Below, in pieces: positions 34,333-44,018 of a DNA stretch of 64,000 nt; within the stretch, counting starts at the first letter, position 1, and every line of letters starts with the position of its first letter. A program made the position numbers and the translations under genes. The notes below the pieces were generated by a model that saw only the letters and a program-made list of their open reading frames with translations, had not been told where the DNA came from and ran no database searches. Origin of the DNA: Ornithomonoglobus_A sp045612845. GTDB taxonomy: Bacteria > Bacillota > Clostridia > UBA1381. The stretch spans positions 62,001 through 126,000 of the forward strand of contig JAZKZV010000012.1 in assembly GCA_045612845.1 (NCBI GenBank). Reading direction: 5' to 3'.

Positions 34333-35700
34333 TTATTTTAATTTATTTACCAGATCCTTAAATAAATTTCCTCTTTCTTCGAAGTTGTTAAACATATCAA
34401 AGCTTGTGCTTGCGGGGGACAGTAAAACAATATCACCCTCATTTGCAACAGACCGAGCATATTCAACAACGTCTTCATAATTATCTTTTCGTACTACCTC
34501 CAAACCGTCCGACTTACCATGTGCATTTATGGCATCTTCAATTTTATCTGCAGTTGCACCTATTAAAATAAGCGTTTTTGCATGGTCGATAATAGGCTTT
34601 CCTATGTCATCATATGGTATACCTTTGTCCTTGCCGCCACATATAAGAATAACTTTCTCACTAAATACATTAAGCGTATTCAAAGTTCTGTTCGGACTTG
34701 AATCGATAGAGCTGTTATAGTATCTTACACCGTCAAGAACTCTTACAAGCTCGATTCTGTGTGGTACACCCCCAAAATCTTTTGCAACTCTTACAATAAC
34801 GTCGTTATCTACAAGATTATCAGTTGCCGCTATGGCTGCCATATAGTTTTCTACATTATGCATTCCCGGGATTTTTATATCCTTTGCATTAAGGACAGGT
34901 AAACCATTTTTATAAATTGTTTCTCCGTCAAAAGATATATATGCATTTGTCTTTCTTGAGAATGTCTTTAAGATACCATTTGCTTTTTCGCCTATTTTTG
35001 AAGTAACATCATTATCGGAATTTACAATTAAAATATCCTCGCTGTTCTGGTAGAGCATAATATTCTTTTTTGCATCAATATATTCCTGATAGTCTTTATG
35101 CATGTCAAGATGATTTGGAGTTATATTTGTAATAACTGCAATATACGGTGATTTTTTTATTGTATGAAGCTGAAAGCTCGAAAGCTCTAAAACAACATAA
35201 TCATCTTTTGTCATTTCCTCTGTTTTAGTTAAAAGGGGAGTACCGATGTTGCCGCCAAGCCACACCTTGTAACCCTGAGCCTTTAATAGTTCGCTTACAA
35301 GAGTTGTAGTAGTTGTTTTACCGTCAGACCCTGTTATGGCAATTATTTTAGACGGGCATACATCAAAGAAAATTTCCATCTCTGACGTTATATAAGCACC
35401 CTTTTCTTTTGCCGCCAAAAGCTGGGGTACATCAAAACGCATACCAGGTGTTTTAAATATAATATCACCGTATATATCGTCAAGATAGTCGTTGCCTAAG
35501 CAGAAGTTGACACCGAGTGCATTTAGCTCATCATAAACATCGCCCAAAGCATTGCGACTGCGTTTGTCGCATGCCTTTATAACTGCACCTGCCTTGGCAA
35601 GATATTTTATAAGCGGGAGATTGGATATCCCTATTCCTATTACAGTGATGTTCTTTTTATTTACATATTCCTTGAACTGTTGTATAGTAGTAAAATTCAT
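34333..35700 (-). CDS. murD: UDP-N-acetylmuramoyl-L-alanine--D-glutamate ligase
   Basis: MurD adds D-glutamate to UDP-MurNAc-L-Ala in peptidoglycan synthesis. The 455-residue protein starts at ATG 35700, six bases after GGAGG; the ATG at 35712 overlaps that site. It has an N-terminal Rossmann-like UDP-binding domain (ITVIGIGISNLPLIKYLAKAG), the ATP-binding loop AITGSDGKTTTTTLVSELL near 112, LELSSFQLHTI near 155, ITPNHLDMH near 175 and PHRIELV near 310. LLSPASTSFDMFNNFEERGNLF at the C-terminus is a MurD signature. It stands alone on the - strand, away from the usual dcw cluster. Confidence 0.95.
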   Translation of the reverse strand: MNFTTIQQFKEYVNKKNITVIGIGISNLPLIKYLAKAGAVIKACDKRSRNALGDVYDELNALGVNFCLGNDYLDDIYGDIIFKTPGMRFDVPQLLAAKEKGAYITSEMEIFFDVCPSKIIAITGSDGKTTTTTLVSELLKAQGYKVWLGGNIGTPLLTKTEEMTKDDYVVLELSSFQLHTIKKSPYIAVITNITPNHLDMHKDYQEYIDAKKNIMLYQNSEDILIVNSDNDVTSKIGEKANGILKTFSRKTNAYISFDGETIYKNGLPVLNAKDIKIPGMHNVENYMAAIAATDNLVDNDVIVRVAKDFGGVPHRIELVRVLDGVRYYNSSIDSSPNRTLNTLNVFSEKVILICGGKDKGIPYDDIGKPIIDHAKTLILIGATADKIEDAINAHGKSDGLEVVRKDNYEDVVEYARSVANEGDIVLLSPASTSFDMFNNFEERGNLFKDLVNKLK

Positions 35701-35734
35701 AATTTCCTCCATATCTATGGTCTGCTTTTATATA

Positions 35735-35763
35735 ATTATAAACTATATTACTATTTTTTTCAA
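35735..35763 (-). promoter_or_regulatory. Promoter of murD
   Basis: On the - strand TTGAAA (35763-35758) and TATAAT (35740-35735) are 17 bases apart, about 30 bases ahead of the murD start region. Confidence 0.7.
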
Positions 35764-35780
35764 GTGTTTTTTGTTGTAAA

Positions 35781-37856
35781 TTAGTTAACTGTGAGTTTTA
35801 ATATTTTTGTATCCTTAGAAACCTCACCGTCAGTCAGTGCTTCTATTGATGAATACTCGTCGCTATTGCAAATAATCATAGGGATTGTAACCTTGTACCC
35901 TCTGTCGGATATTGCTTTTTTATCGAATGATATGAGTAAATCTCCCTTTGATACTCTCTGGCCATTTTTAACGTGAGGTGTAAAATGCTTGCCGCCAAGC
36001 TTTACAGTATCTATGCCTATATGCAGTAGGATTTCACAACCCTCATCTGTAACAATATTTATTGCATGGTTTGTGTTAATAATATTATCTATTACTCCGT
36101 CTGCCGGGGCATAAAGCTTACCCTCTGTCGGCTCTATTGCAATACCGTCGCCTAATATATGCTTAGAAAATACGTCATCTTCAACCGCATCAATAGATTT
36201 TAAAACTCCTTTTGCGTGAGCATACAATTCCAAATCACCTAATTTACTTTTCTTGTTGTCATTCTCAGGTGTGTTTTCTGTAGTAACACCGTCAATATAA
36301 TTTTCTAACTTTGATTTTACTACCGAAACACGCGGACCGTATACAATCTGCACGCCTTTTCCTTTTTTTATAACACCTGACGCACCGCTTTGCTTTAATA
36401 GCTCTTCTTTTACAAGTGATTCGTCTTTTACAGTTACTCTTAGTCTTGTTGCGCAACAATCCAAATCGGAAATATTTCCCTTGCCACCTAAGCCATCAAG
36501 AATTAAAGCACTTGTATCATCCTGGTTCTTTTTCTTGTTTTCCATGTCTTTTCTGGTGAATAGCTTTGTTTCTTCGTCATCAGATTCTCGACCCGGGGTT
36601 TTAAAGTTAAACTTGGATATAAGAAAACTAAATACAAAGTAATATAAAAATGCATATGCAATGCCGACAATAATTATCCATATCCAGTTGGTTTTTGCAT
36701 TCCCCTGCAGAACACCGAATAACACAAGGTCGATTATACCGCCTGAGAAGGTCATTCCTACACCAACGTTAAAAATATGCATTAGCATATACGAAAGACC
36801 CGCAAGTACACAATGCACTCCATACATAAGCGGTGCAACAAACAGGAATGTGAATTCAATCGGCTCAGTAATACCTGTAAGCATTGCAGTAAGAGCTGCA
36901 GAAATCAGCAATCCGGCTGCGACTTTTCTCTTTTCTACACGTGCTTTTTTGTACATAGCAAATGCGGCGGCAGGCAGACCGAAAATCATAAACGGGAATT
37001 TGCCCGCCATAAAACGTGTTGCCGAAACGGAGAAAACTTCCGTCCCCTTAGATGCAAGTTCGGCAAAATAAATGTTTTGTGCACCCTGAATGAGTTCTCC
37101 GTCAATTACTGCACTTCCGCCCAAAGCAGTCTGCCAGAATGGCATATAAAATACATGGTGTAAACCAAAGGGGATAAGAGCTCTTTCTATTATACCGTAA
37201 ATCCATGTGCCGATGTAACCGGAATTAAGAACGAGATTACCAAGCTTGGATATCCATAATTGAACAAATGGCCATACATAGAACATTATAATACCAACAA
37301 CAAGGTACACAATAGAACTTATTATAGGTACAAAACGTGTTCCCCCAAAGAACGATAATGCCTGAGGCAGTTGTATGGTATAAAAACGGTTATGCAGTGC
37401 AGCAACACCAAGACCTACGATAATACCGCCAAAGACACCCATCTGAAGCGTAGTTACGCCTAAAACAGATGCTACGGAGTTTGCCGGCATGGATTCTACA
37501 CCGCCATTTGCTACTATAAGCGCGCCTATTGCAGTATTCATAATAAGGTATGCTATTGCGCCGGAGAGCGCTGCGACTTCTTTTTCTTTTTTTGCCATGC
37601 CTATTGCAACACCAATGGCAAATAAAAGTGCAAGGTTATTAAAAACAACACTTCCCGCACCATTCATAATGTTTAAAATTGTATATAAAATATTGCCTTC
37701 GTGAATAATACCAGTAAGATTGTATGTTTCGAGCATAGTCGGATTTGTAAATGAACTTCCTATACCCAAGAGCAGACCTGCGACAGGCAAAAGTGCTATG
37801 GGTAACATAAACGAACGTCCAACTCGCTGCAATACAGAAAATAATTTGTCCTTCAT
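35781..37856 (-). CDS. PTS system EIICBA component, glucose family
   Basis: A 691-residue sugar permease-kinase of the phosphotransferase system. The EIIC membrane domain (about 1-410) starts MKDKLFSVLQRVGRSFMLPI and contains ERALIPFGLHHVFYMPFWQ near 225, closer to glucose than to GlcNAc permeases. EIIB (about 455-535) has the phosphocysteine in DLDCCATRLRV. EIIA (about 545-690) has the phosphohistidine in EILLHIGIDTV. ATG 37856 is used because GAGG lies 8 bases upstream; ATG 37862 is too close. The exact hexose (glucose, GlcNAc or related) is uncertain. Confidence 0.9.
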   Translation of the reverse strand: MKDKLFSVLQRVGRSFMLPIALLPVAGLLLGIGSSFTNPTMLETYNLTGIIHEGNILYTILNIMNGAGSVVFNNLALLFAIGVAIGMAKKEKEVAALSGAIAYLIMNTAIGALIVANGGVESMPANSVASVLGVTTLQMGVFGGIIVGLGVAALHNRFYTIQLPQALSFFGGTRFVPIISSIVYLVVGIIMFYVWPFVQLWISKLGNLVLNSGYIGTWIYGIIERALIPFGLHHVFYMPFWQTALGGSAVIDGELIQGAQNIYFAELASKGTEVFSVSATRFMAGKFPFMIFGLPAAAFAMYKKARVEKRKVAAGLLISAALTAMLTGITEPIEFTFLFVAPLMYGVHCVLAGLSYMLMHIFNVGVGMTFSGGIIDLVLFGVLQGNAKTNWIWIIIVGIAYAFLYYFVFSFLISKFNFKTPGRESDDEETKLFTRKDMENKKKNQDDTSALILDGLGGKGNISDLDCCATRLRVTVKDESLVKEELLKQSGASGVIKKGKGVQIVYGPRVSVVKSKLENYIDGVTTENTPENDNKKSKLGDLELYAHAKGVLKSIDAVEDDVFSKHILGDGIAIEPTEGKLYAPADGVIDNIINTNHAINIVTDEGCEILLHIGIDTVKLGGKHFTPHVKNGQRVSKGDLLISFDKKAISDRGYKVTIPMIICNSDEYSSIEALTDGEVSKDTKILKLTVN

Positions 37857-37887
37857 ATTCATTTCCTCGCTGTTTCCTAAAAATAAA

Positions 37888-37916
37888 TTGACTTTAAAGT
37901 CGTGTTGTGATAAAAT
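37888..37916 (+). promoter_or_regulatory. Promoter of the DUF5662-cls pair
   Basis: TTGACT (37888-37893) and TAAAAT (37911-37916) are 17 bases apart. The -35 overlaps a 12-bp palindrome, GACTTTAAAGTC (37890-37901). No equally good promoter for the divergent PTS gene was found in this 130-base region. Confidence 0.6.
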
Positions 37917-37985
37917 ATTTTGTATAGTTGCTATTATTATGTACAATGAAATATAATTTATTCTTTATTGATTAGAGGTGAGAAA

Positions 37986-38510
37986 GTGGTACATTGTATA
38001 AAGCATTTTCGTAAAATAACATACCATAAAATGATTGTTTTAAGGCTGTGCTTTAAAGCGGGGATTCCTTTAAGAGGATTACTTCATGACCTTTCAAAAT
38101 ATTCTTTGACTGAGTTTGTGCCGGGTGCAAAGTACTATCAGGGTACACGAAGTCCCAACGAAGAGGAAAGAGCACAAAATGGATATTCAAAGGCTTGGAT
38201 GCATCATAAAGGAAGAAACAGACATCACTTTGAATATTGGGTGGACTATAATCCCGAAACCCGAATGCCGCATAGTGTACCAATGCCACTTGTTTATGTA
38301 AAAGAAATGTTTTGCGACAGAGTAGCGGCTGGCATGGCGTATCGAGGTAAAGACTTTAAAAATAATGACCCTGTTGAATATTTTTTAAGGGGAAATGCCA
38401 AGAAAAATATGCATCCCGAAACTGCAGTTATATTAGAAAAATGGCTTACAATGTTCAGGGATGAGGGAGAGGAAAAAACCTTTAAATATATACGAAGTCA
38501 AAAGGAGTAA
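37986..38510 (+). CDS. DUF5662 family protein
   Basis: A 174-residue protein of a family without known function. It starts with GTG 37986, five bases after GAGGTG. Conserved histidines and acidic residues are plentiful: LLHDLSKYSLTEF near 33, then AWMHHKGRNRHHFEYWVDY near 70. The HD pair in LLHDLSK and the HH motifs resemble an HD-type metal-dependent hydrolase, but this is only a resemblance. It is 8 bases ahead of the cardiolipin synthase gene, so both are on one transcript; some link to membrane lipids is possible. Confidence 0.75.
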   Translation: MVHCIKHFRKITYHKMIVLRLCFKAGIPLRGLLHDLSKYSLTEFVPGAKYYQGTRSPNEEERAQNGYSKAWMHHKGRNRHHFEYWVDYNPETRMPHSVPMPLVYVKEMFCDRVAAGMAYRGKDFKNNDPVEYFLRGNAKKNMHPETAVILEKWLTMFRDEGEEKTFKYIRSQKE

Positions 38511-38518
38511 AAAAGTGT

Positions 38519-40093
38519 ATGAAGCATTTTCTAAAACTGATTTATTCTAATAAGTTTATTGCATTTTTTATGATTGCAATACAGATATTTGCTATAGCCT
38601 GGAGTTTTAATCTATTTGGTGAGGTTGGGGACAGCAGTCGTTATATTGTAAGCTTTTTTTCGTTTGTTATACCTGTAGGACTTATAATTTTTGAGCTGAA
38701 CAGACATTCAGAACCTACATTTAAACTTACATGGCTTGTTATAATATCTGTAATACCTTTTTTTGGTGTTTTATTATATTTATTTACAAGACTTAATGTT
38801 GGTAACAAGGTTATTTTAAAAAGATATAATTCACTAAGAGCAGATATATTAAGAAATCTTCGTCAGGATACACAGGCTATTGAATCTTTAAATGAAAGTA
38901 ACAGTGATAGTATAGGCATTATAACATACTTAAAGGAGTGCAGTGATTCCTCGGTATATAAGAATACTCGGGTTGATTATTTTGAATTAGGGGAATTGAT
39001 GATAGACGACCTGAAGTCTGAACTTGCCAAGGCAGAGAAATTTATATTTCTTGAGTTTTATATAATAAATGCACATATGAATAATACAGAAAATTCTCAT
39101 GTGTGGAGTGAAATACTCGATATATTAAAAGAAAAAGCCGCATCTGGGGTAGAGGTTAGGCTTATATATGATGGGATGGGGTGTCTTGGTATACTTCCGC
39201 ACAACTATCCCGAAACGCTTGATAAAATGGGTATTAAATGCAGAATATTTTCACCTATTGTACCATTGTTTTCTACGCACCAGAATAACCGCGACCACAG
39301 AAAAATATGTGTAATAGACGGAAAAACAGGATATACCGGCGGTATTAACCTTGCGGACGAATATGCAAACAGAATTGTACGGTTTGGGCATTGGAAGGAT
39401 ACTGGTATAAAGCTTAATGGTGAGGCGGTTTCGGGTCTTAGTGCGATGTTTTTGCATATGTGGAATCTGATAGAAAAAACAGATTCAGATGATGATTTAA
39501 AACAATATATATCCATATCCAAGAGATATAAAATTCCTGAGGCACAAGGTTATGTTGTACCATTTTGTGATACACCGCTTGATGATGACGAGGTCGGAAA
39601 AAGAGTATATATAGACATACTTAATAATTCGAGAAAATATGTATACATCACAACCCCGTATCTTATGATAGATTATGAGATGTATGAATCGATAAAATAT
39701 GCAGTAAAAAGGGGAGTGGAGGTAAGTATTATTATGCCGCATATTCCCGATAAAAAATATGCGTTCTATCTCTCAAGAATATACTATTGCGACCTGTTAA
39801 AGGCGGGAGTTAAAATTTATGAATATACTGATGGCTTTGTTCATGCAAAAATGTCCGTAAGTGATGATTCAAAAGCTATGGTGGGTACAATAAATCATGA
39901 TTTTAGAAGTTTATATCTTCAATATGAGTGTGGTGTACTTATGATAGATGTTCCCGAAATTGTGGATGTAAAGAATGATTTTATAAACACAGTTAAAAAG
40001 TCTCAAAGGATTACTATGGAGGTTTATAAATCATTCCCGTGGTGGCAAAGACTTTTCGGGCATGCACTTCGCCTTGTTGCGCCGCTTATGTAA
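38519..40093 (+). CDS. cls: Cardiolipin synthase
   Basis: A 524-residue membrane phosphatidyltransferase that joins two phosphatidylglycerol molecules. Two to three N-terminal hydrophobic helices (about 8-90) form the PLDc_N region. Two phospholipase-D HxKx4D motifs are present: DHRKICVIDGKTGYTGGINL near 260 and FVHAKMSVSDDSKAMVGTIN near 440. YDGMGCLGILP near 220 is also typical. AAAGGAG lies 11 bases before the ATG. It ends ahead of a bidirectional terminator. Confidence 0.93.
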   Translation: MKHFLKLIYSNKFIAFFMIAIQIFAIAWSFNLFGEVGDSSRYIVSFFSFVIPVGLIIFELNRHSEPTFKLTWLVIISVIPFFGVLLYLFTRLNVGNKVILKRYNSLRADILRNLRQDTQAIESLNESNSDSIGIITYLKECSDSSVYKNTRVDYFELGELMIDDLKSELAKAEKFIFLEFYIINAHMNNTENSHVWSEILDILKEKAASGVEVRLIYDGMGCLGILPHNYPETLDKMGIKCRIFSPIVPLFSTHQNNRDHRKICVIDGKTGYTGGINLADEYANRIVRFGHWKDTGIKLNGEAVSGLSAMFLHMWNLIEKTDSDDDLKQYISISKRYKIPEAQGYVVPFCDTPLDDDEVGKRVYIDILNNSRKYVYITTPYLMIDYEMYESIKYAVKRGVEVSIIMPHIPDKKYAFYLSRIYYCDLLKAGVKIYEYTDGFVHAKMSVSDDSKAMVGTINHDFRSLYLQYECGVLMIDVPEIVDVKNDFINTVKKSQRITMEVYKSFPWWQRLFGHALRLVAPLM

Positions 40094-40100
40094 TAAAAAA

Positions 40101-40130
40101 GGGTGTTGCTTATGCAACACCCTCAAATTT
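40101..40130. terminator. Bidirectional terminator between cls and the sugar ABC operon
   Basis: GGGTGTTGC (40101-40109) pairs with GCAACACCC (40114-40122) across TTAT; a T-run follows on the + strand and an A-run (T on the other strand) precedes it, so it serves both convergent transcripts. Confidence 0.88.
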
Positions 40131-40134
40131 TTTA

Positions 40135-41175
40135 TTAGCCTTGGTAAACAAGATTCTTTTCAATCATTTCGTCAACGTTGTCTATGTTCCACCATGCACC
40201 AAGAATATCTACAGTTTCAGTAACTTCCTTGCCCTCTATTGCAAATACTGCCTGTTCAACTGACTTGTAGCCTATTTCGAATGAGTTCTGAGCAACTGAA
40301 CCTATAAGCTTAGGACCGTTTGTCTTCTTCATCCATTCAATTTGTTTTGTACCTGCGTCATATCCGCAGAATACCAACTCGTCATACTTGTTGCCTGCAC
40401 CTGCAATAGCGTCATATACTTGCTTAACAACACCTTCGTTTGTCATAAATATTGCTTGTGCTTTCTTTTCGAATAGAGCTTCAAGTGCTGCTCTGTAAGC
40501 GTTATCAGCATCGCCTGGTTTAACTTCAAGCTCAATTTTAACTTTGCCTGCTGTTTCTGCATTTGCTTCTGCAAGCTCATTGAACTTTTCTACAAAACCG
40601 CCGGCTCTGTCTGTACCTGTTACTGTTTCGTCGTGTTGAATAACACCAACAACGTATGTATCAGCCTTTGCTATATCATCTTTAATTGCTGCATAGAAGT
40701 TTTCTGCTGCAACACCTGCTGCAAGATAGTTAGAAGTTGCAACTGATGACTTAATTGGGTTTTTGCCTGCATTATCAAGTGTAGTTGTGTCTGCTTCCCA
40801 TATACCGCTATCGAATTGAACAACAGGTATATTTCTTTCGTATGCTTGTTCAAGCATACCTACAAATCCCTCACCGATTGTTGCTAAAACAATACCTTGT
40901 ACGTTGTTAGAAAGTGCAGTTTGTAGCATTTCCTTTTGTGATGGAAGGTCTTTTGCAGATTCGCTTGCCGGACCTCTGAATGTTATGTTATATCCGTATT
41001 TTTCACCTGCTGCTTGTGCGCCTGCTTTTACTGACTGCCAGAATGCGTGTGATTCTCCTTTTGCAACAACTGCAATGGTTTTGTCTGAAGTTGATGATGT
41101 TGAACATCCTACAACTGATACGCTAAGTGCCGCAACACCTAAAAGTGCGATTGCTTTTGATAATAATTTTTTCAT
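40135..41175 (-). CDS. Sugar ABC transporter substrate-binding lipoprotein (CUT2/ribose type)
   Basis: A 346-residue periplasmic-binding-protein-like lipoprotein anchored outside the membrane. The signal peptide ends in a lipobox, SVVGC, near residue 24. The type 1 binding fold is shown by KTIAVVAKGESHAFWQSVKAG near 33, NNVQGIVLATIGE near 90, PVVQFDSGIWEADTT near 118 and FMTNEGVVKQVYDAI near 240. It ends the three-gene operon at 40135-43743. The CUT2 class takes ribose, galactose, xylose or autoinducer-2-like sugars; the ligand is not fixed by sequence. Confidence 0.9.
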   Translation of the reverse strand: MKKLLSKAIALLGVAALSVSVVGCSTSSTSDKTIAVVAKGESHAFWQSVKAGAQAAGEKYGYNITFRGPASESAKDLPSQKEMLQTALSNNVQGIVLATIGEGFVGMLEQAYERNIPVVQFDSGIWEADTTTLDNAGKNPIKSSVATSNYLAAGVAAENFYAAIKDDIAKADTYVVGVIQHDETVTGTDRAGGFVEKFNELAEANAETAGKVKIELEVKPGDADNAYRAALEALFEKKAQAIFMTNEGVVKQVYDAIAGAGNKYDELVFCGYDAGTKQIEWMKKTNGPKLIGSVAQNSFEIGYKSVEQAVFAIEGKEVTETVDILGAWWNIDNVDEMIEKNLVYQG

Positions 41176-41238
41176 TTTTATTTACTCCTTTTTGTTTATT
41201 TTTATATTTAACAGAATAATATCTGTATAAATATCAAT

Positions 41239-42234
41239 TTACTTTTTTTGTGCTTTTTTGTTTTTGAATACGTCCATAAGGACAGCTACTACTACGATTA
41301 TACCTGTAAGTACATATGTAACATAAGTAGAGTTCAGGTTCAGGTTGAACTTAGCAAGTGCAAAGTTAAGTCCGCTACGGATAACTACAAGCATTAAGCT
41401 TCCTATAACAGAACCTGCTACAGATGCAACACCACCTGCGGCACTTGTTCCGCCTATGTATACACCTGCGATTGCATCAAGTTCCATTCCGTTTCCTGTT
41501 GCAGCTGCAACTGTTACGAATGATGCTGACCAGAAAATAGCTGCAACACCTGCTGCAAGACCGCTTATTGTATATGCTATAACCTTATAATTATCGGTCT
41601 TTATACCTGAAAGACGTGTAGCCTCTTCGTTTGAACCGATTGCAAGAGTGTATCTTCCTACGCGTGTCTTATACATAACATACATACATATAAGCATAAA
41701 GCCTATTACCCAGAAGATTCCCACAGGCACGCCCTGGTATCTTGAGAATATGTTGTTAAACCATGAACCATCCGGATAGAACACATTCGGTACAGATACT
41801 ATAAGAGCGCTAAGACCTCTTGAAAACATCATTGTACCAAGTGTTGCGATAAATGGTGGAAGCTTTAACTTTGCAACCAATATTCCGTTTATAAAACCAA
41901 ACAAAGTACCTATTAAAATCATAACGGGTATTGTAAGATACAGTGGCATACCCCCCATATACAACTTACCTGCTATTACAGATGAGGCAATAAGTACAGT
42001 ACCTATAGAAAGGTCAATACCGCCTGTTGCAATTACAAAGGTTACACCTAAAGCTAAAATGGCGTAAGGTGCAAGAGATTGCGCCATACTTACTATGTTA
42101 TACTTATCGAGAAAACTTGGATTTAATATACCAAATATTCCTATAAGAACGATGAGGGCAACTATTATTATAATATTTTGCATTCCGCTGTCGGAGAGAA
42201 ATTTTTTCTTATTTGTATTCATTGTTTGTATCAT
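41239..42234 (-). CDS. Sugar ABC transporter permease (CUT2/RbsC type)
   Basis: A 331-residue permease with about ten membrane helices. ALGVTFVIATGGIDLSIGTVLIASSV near 65 (key motif ATGGIDLSIG) and the coupling-loop region AIGSNEEATRLSGIKTDNYK near 200 are RbsC signatures, as is YIGGTSAAGGVASVAGSVIG near 255. It is one short gap from the ATPase gene upstream and 63 bases from the binding-protein gene downstream. No second permease gene is present, as usual for homodimeric CUT2 systems. Confidence 0.92.
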   Translation of the reverse strand: MIQTMNTNKKKFLSDSGMQNIIIIVALIVLIGIFGILNPSFLDKYNIVSMAQSLAPYAILALGVTFVIATGGIDLSIGTVLIASSVIAGKLYMGGMPLYLTIPVMILIGTLFGFINGILVAKLKLPPFIATLGTMMFSRGLSALIVSVPNVFYPDGSWFNNIFSRYQGVPVGIFWVIGFMLICMYVMYKTRVGRYTLAIGSNEEATRLSGIKTDNYKVIAYTISGLAAGVAAIFWSASFVTVAAATGNGMELDAIAGVYIGGTSAAGGVASVAGSVIGSLMLVVIRSGLNFALAKFNLNLNSTYVTYVLTGIIVVVAVLMDVFKNKKAQKK

Positions 42235-42246
42235 TCCTTTCTATAA

Positions 42247-43743
42247 TCAATCACGCTTTGTAGCCAAAGCCATAATATTTTCCTGAGTTGCTTCGGATAT
42301 ATCAAGCTCGCCTGTAATGCGTCCTTCGCACATTACAACAATTCTGTCGCTTAGTCTGCGTATTTCCTGTAATTCTGATGAAATCATTATAATTGATTTG
42401 CCTTGCTTTACAAGCTCCTCCATCAGTGTATACATTTCGCTCTTTGCGCCAACGTCAATACCTCGTGTAGGCTCATCAAATATAAATATATCACAATTCT
42501 TAAGAAGCCATCTTGCAACAATAACCTTTTGCTGATTTCCGCCCGAAAGGTTTTTAACAATTTGTTCCATGGAAGGAGTTTTTGTTCTGAGGCGTTCGTT
42601 AACCTCTTGTGCGTATTTTTTAGCCTCTTTGTCGTTTATTGTTCCTGATTTGGTGAACATATCAAACGAGGAGATTATAGTATTTTCAGTTATGGACTTT
42701 ATCATCAGAAGACCGTATTGTTTTCTGTCTTCTGAAAGATAGCATATTCCGTTTTTAACTGCATCGTGAGGATTTTTTATATTAACCTTTTTTCCGTTTA
42801 TAAATATTTCTCCGCTATCAGCTACATCGGCACCATAAATAGCACGTGCAGTTTCGGTTCTGCCCGCACCCATAAGACCCGAAAAACCTAAAATTTCGCC
42901 TTTATGAAGCTTGAAGTTTACGTTCTTAACAGATTGACCTGCATTAAGATTTTTTACTTCCAATATAACTTCGGCATTATCGGGGACATTGCTCTGGTGT
43001 TTTTCTTCACCCATAATGACACGTCCCACCATCATTTTGATTATTTCGTCTTTTGTTGTGTCCTTTGTAACAAGAGTACCTATGTATTCACCGTCTCTCA
43101 TTACTGTAACCCTGTCAGAAATTCGTTCAATTTCGTCCATTCTGTGAGAAATATAAATCATTGCAATGCCTTTTTCTTTAAGGTCGTTCATGATTTTAAA
43201 CAGTTCCTCAACCTCGGGTTGTGTCAGTGCAGCAGTTGGCTCATCAAGAATTAAAATCTTTGAATTGTGAGAAATAGCTTTTGCAATTTCTACCATTTGC
43301 TGTTTTCCAACTGTTAAAGAACCGAGCTTTGCAGATGGGGACACATTCATTCCGATTTTTTCGAAAAGCTTTTTCGCATCTCTTTCCATTTGAGCATCAT
43401 CTATGTACAGTCCGTTCTTAATAGGCTCTCTGCCTATATAAATGTTTTGAGCTACAGTGAGATGATTCATCATATTGAGCTCCTGATGGATTATGCTGAT
43501 TCCGGCTTTTTGTGAATCACGTATTGTTTTGAAATTTACGTGTTCGCCAAAAAGCTCGATGGTTCCGCCATCTGCGGTATGTATTCCGCATAAAACCTTC
43601 ATAAGAGTGGATTTTCCGGCGCCGTTTTCGCCCATCAGAGCATGAACCTCGCCTTTTTTGAGCTCGAGATTGGCAGATTTTAGGGCATGTACACCTGAAA
43701 ATCGCTTTTCGATATTTTCCATTTTTAAAATAATATCTTTCAT
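42247..43743 (-). CDS. Sugar ABC transporter ATP-binding protein (CUT2/RbsA type)
   Basis: A 498-residue protein with two fused ATPase domains. The first has Walker A GENGAGKSTLMKVLCG near 38, the signature LTVGKQQMVEIAKAIS near 141 and Walker B ILILDEPTAALTQPE near 163. The second has the degenerate Walker A GLMGAGRTETARAIYG near 286, signature LSGGNQQKVIVARWL near 400 and DIFIFDEPTRGIDVGAKSEM near 422. This asymmetry is normal for RbsA/MglA/XylG. It is first in the operon behind the promoter at 43840-43868. Confidence 0.93.
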   Translation of the reverse strand: MKDIILKMENIEKRFSGVHALKSANLELKKGEVHALMGENGAGKSTLMKVLCGIHTADGGTIELFGEHVNFKTIRDSQKAGISIIHQELNMMNHLTVAQNIYIGREPIKNGLYIDDAQMERDAKKLFEKIGMNVSPSAKLGSLTVGKQQMVEIAKAISHNSKILILDEPTAALTQPEVEELFKIMNDLKEKGIAMIYISHRMDEIERISDRVTVMRDGEYIGTLVTKDTTKDEIIKMMVGRVIMGEEKHQSNVPDNAEVILEVKNLNAGQSVKNVNFKLHKGEILGFSGLMGAGRTETARAIYGADVADSGEIFINGKKVNIKNPHDAVKNGICYLSEDRKQYGLLMIKSITENTIISSFDMFTKSGTINDKEAKKYAQEVNERLRTKTPSMEQIVKNLSGGNQQKVIVARWLLKNCDIFIFDEPTRGIDVGAKSEMYTLMEELVKQGKSIIMISSELQEIRRLSDRIVVMCEGRITGELDISEATQENIMALATKRD

Positions 43744-43788
43744 AACTCCTTCCTTTCTTAAGTGAATAGTATTGAATTTTATAGATAT

Positions 43789-43827
43789 TAAACAAATTTT
43801 TTTCGGTATTTAAAAAAAATTTGTTTA
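43789..43827. promoter_or_regulatory. 15-bp perfect inverted repeat in the sugar ABC leader
   Basis: TAAACAAATTTTTTT (43789-43803) and AAAAAAATTTGTTTA (43813-43827) are exact inverse copies around a 9-base centre. It begins about six bases after the expected transcription start of the - strand operon. It could be an operator for a dimeric repressor or an RNA hairpin in the leader. Confidence 0.65.
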
Positions 43828-43839
43828 GTACTTATCAAT

Positions 43840-43868
43840 ATAATACCATAAAATGTTTTATATGTCAA
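43840..43868 (-). promoter_or_regulatory. Promoter of the sugar ABC operon
   Basis: On the - strand TTGACA (43868-43863) and TATTAT (43845-43840) are 17 bases apart, near consensus. Transcription would begin near 43833 with a leader of about 90 bases to the ATPase start at 43743. Confidence 0.8.
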
Positions 43869-43936
43869 TGTTATTTAGTGGAAAAATGACAAAAATTTAT
43901 CAAAGTAGTAATAATATCCACGAAATTCATCTTCAC

Positions 43937-43965
43937 TTGACAAATCAAAAATGTTATGATATGTT
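43937..43965 (+). promoter_or_regulatory. Possible promoter of the ZIP transporter gene
   Basis: TTGACA (43937-43942) has TATGTT (43960-43965) 17 bases on; TATACT at 43965 is better in sequence but 22 bases away. The -35 is perfect, the -10 is uncertain. Confidence 0.45.
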
Positions 43966-44018
43966 ATACTATACTATTGTATATTAGAATATATTACATA
44001 AAAAGAATGGAGATTATT

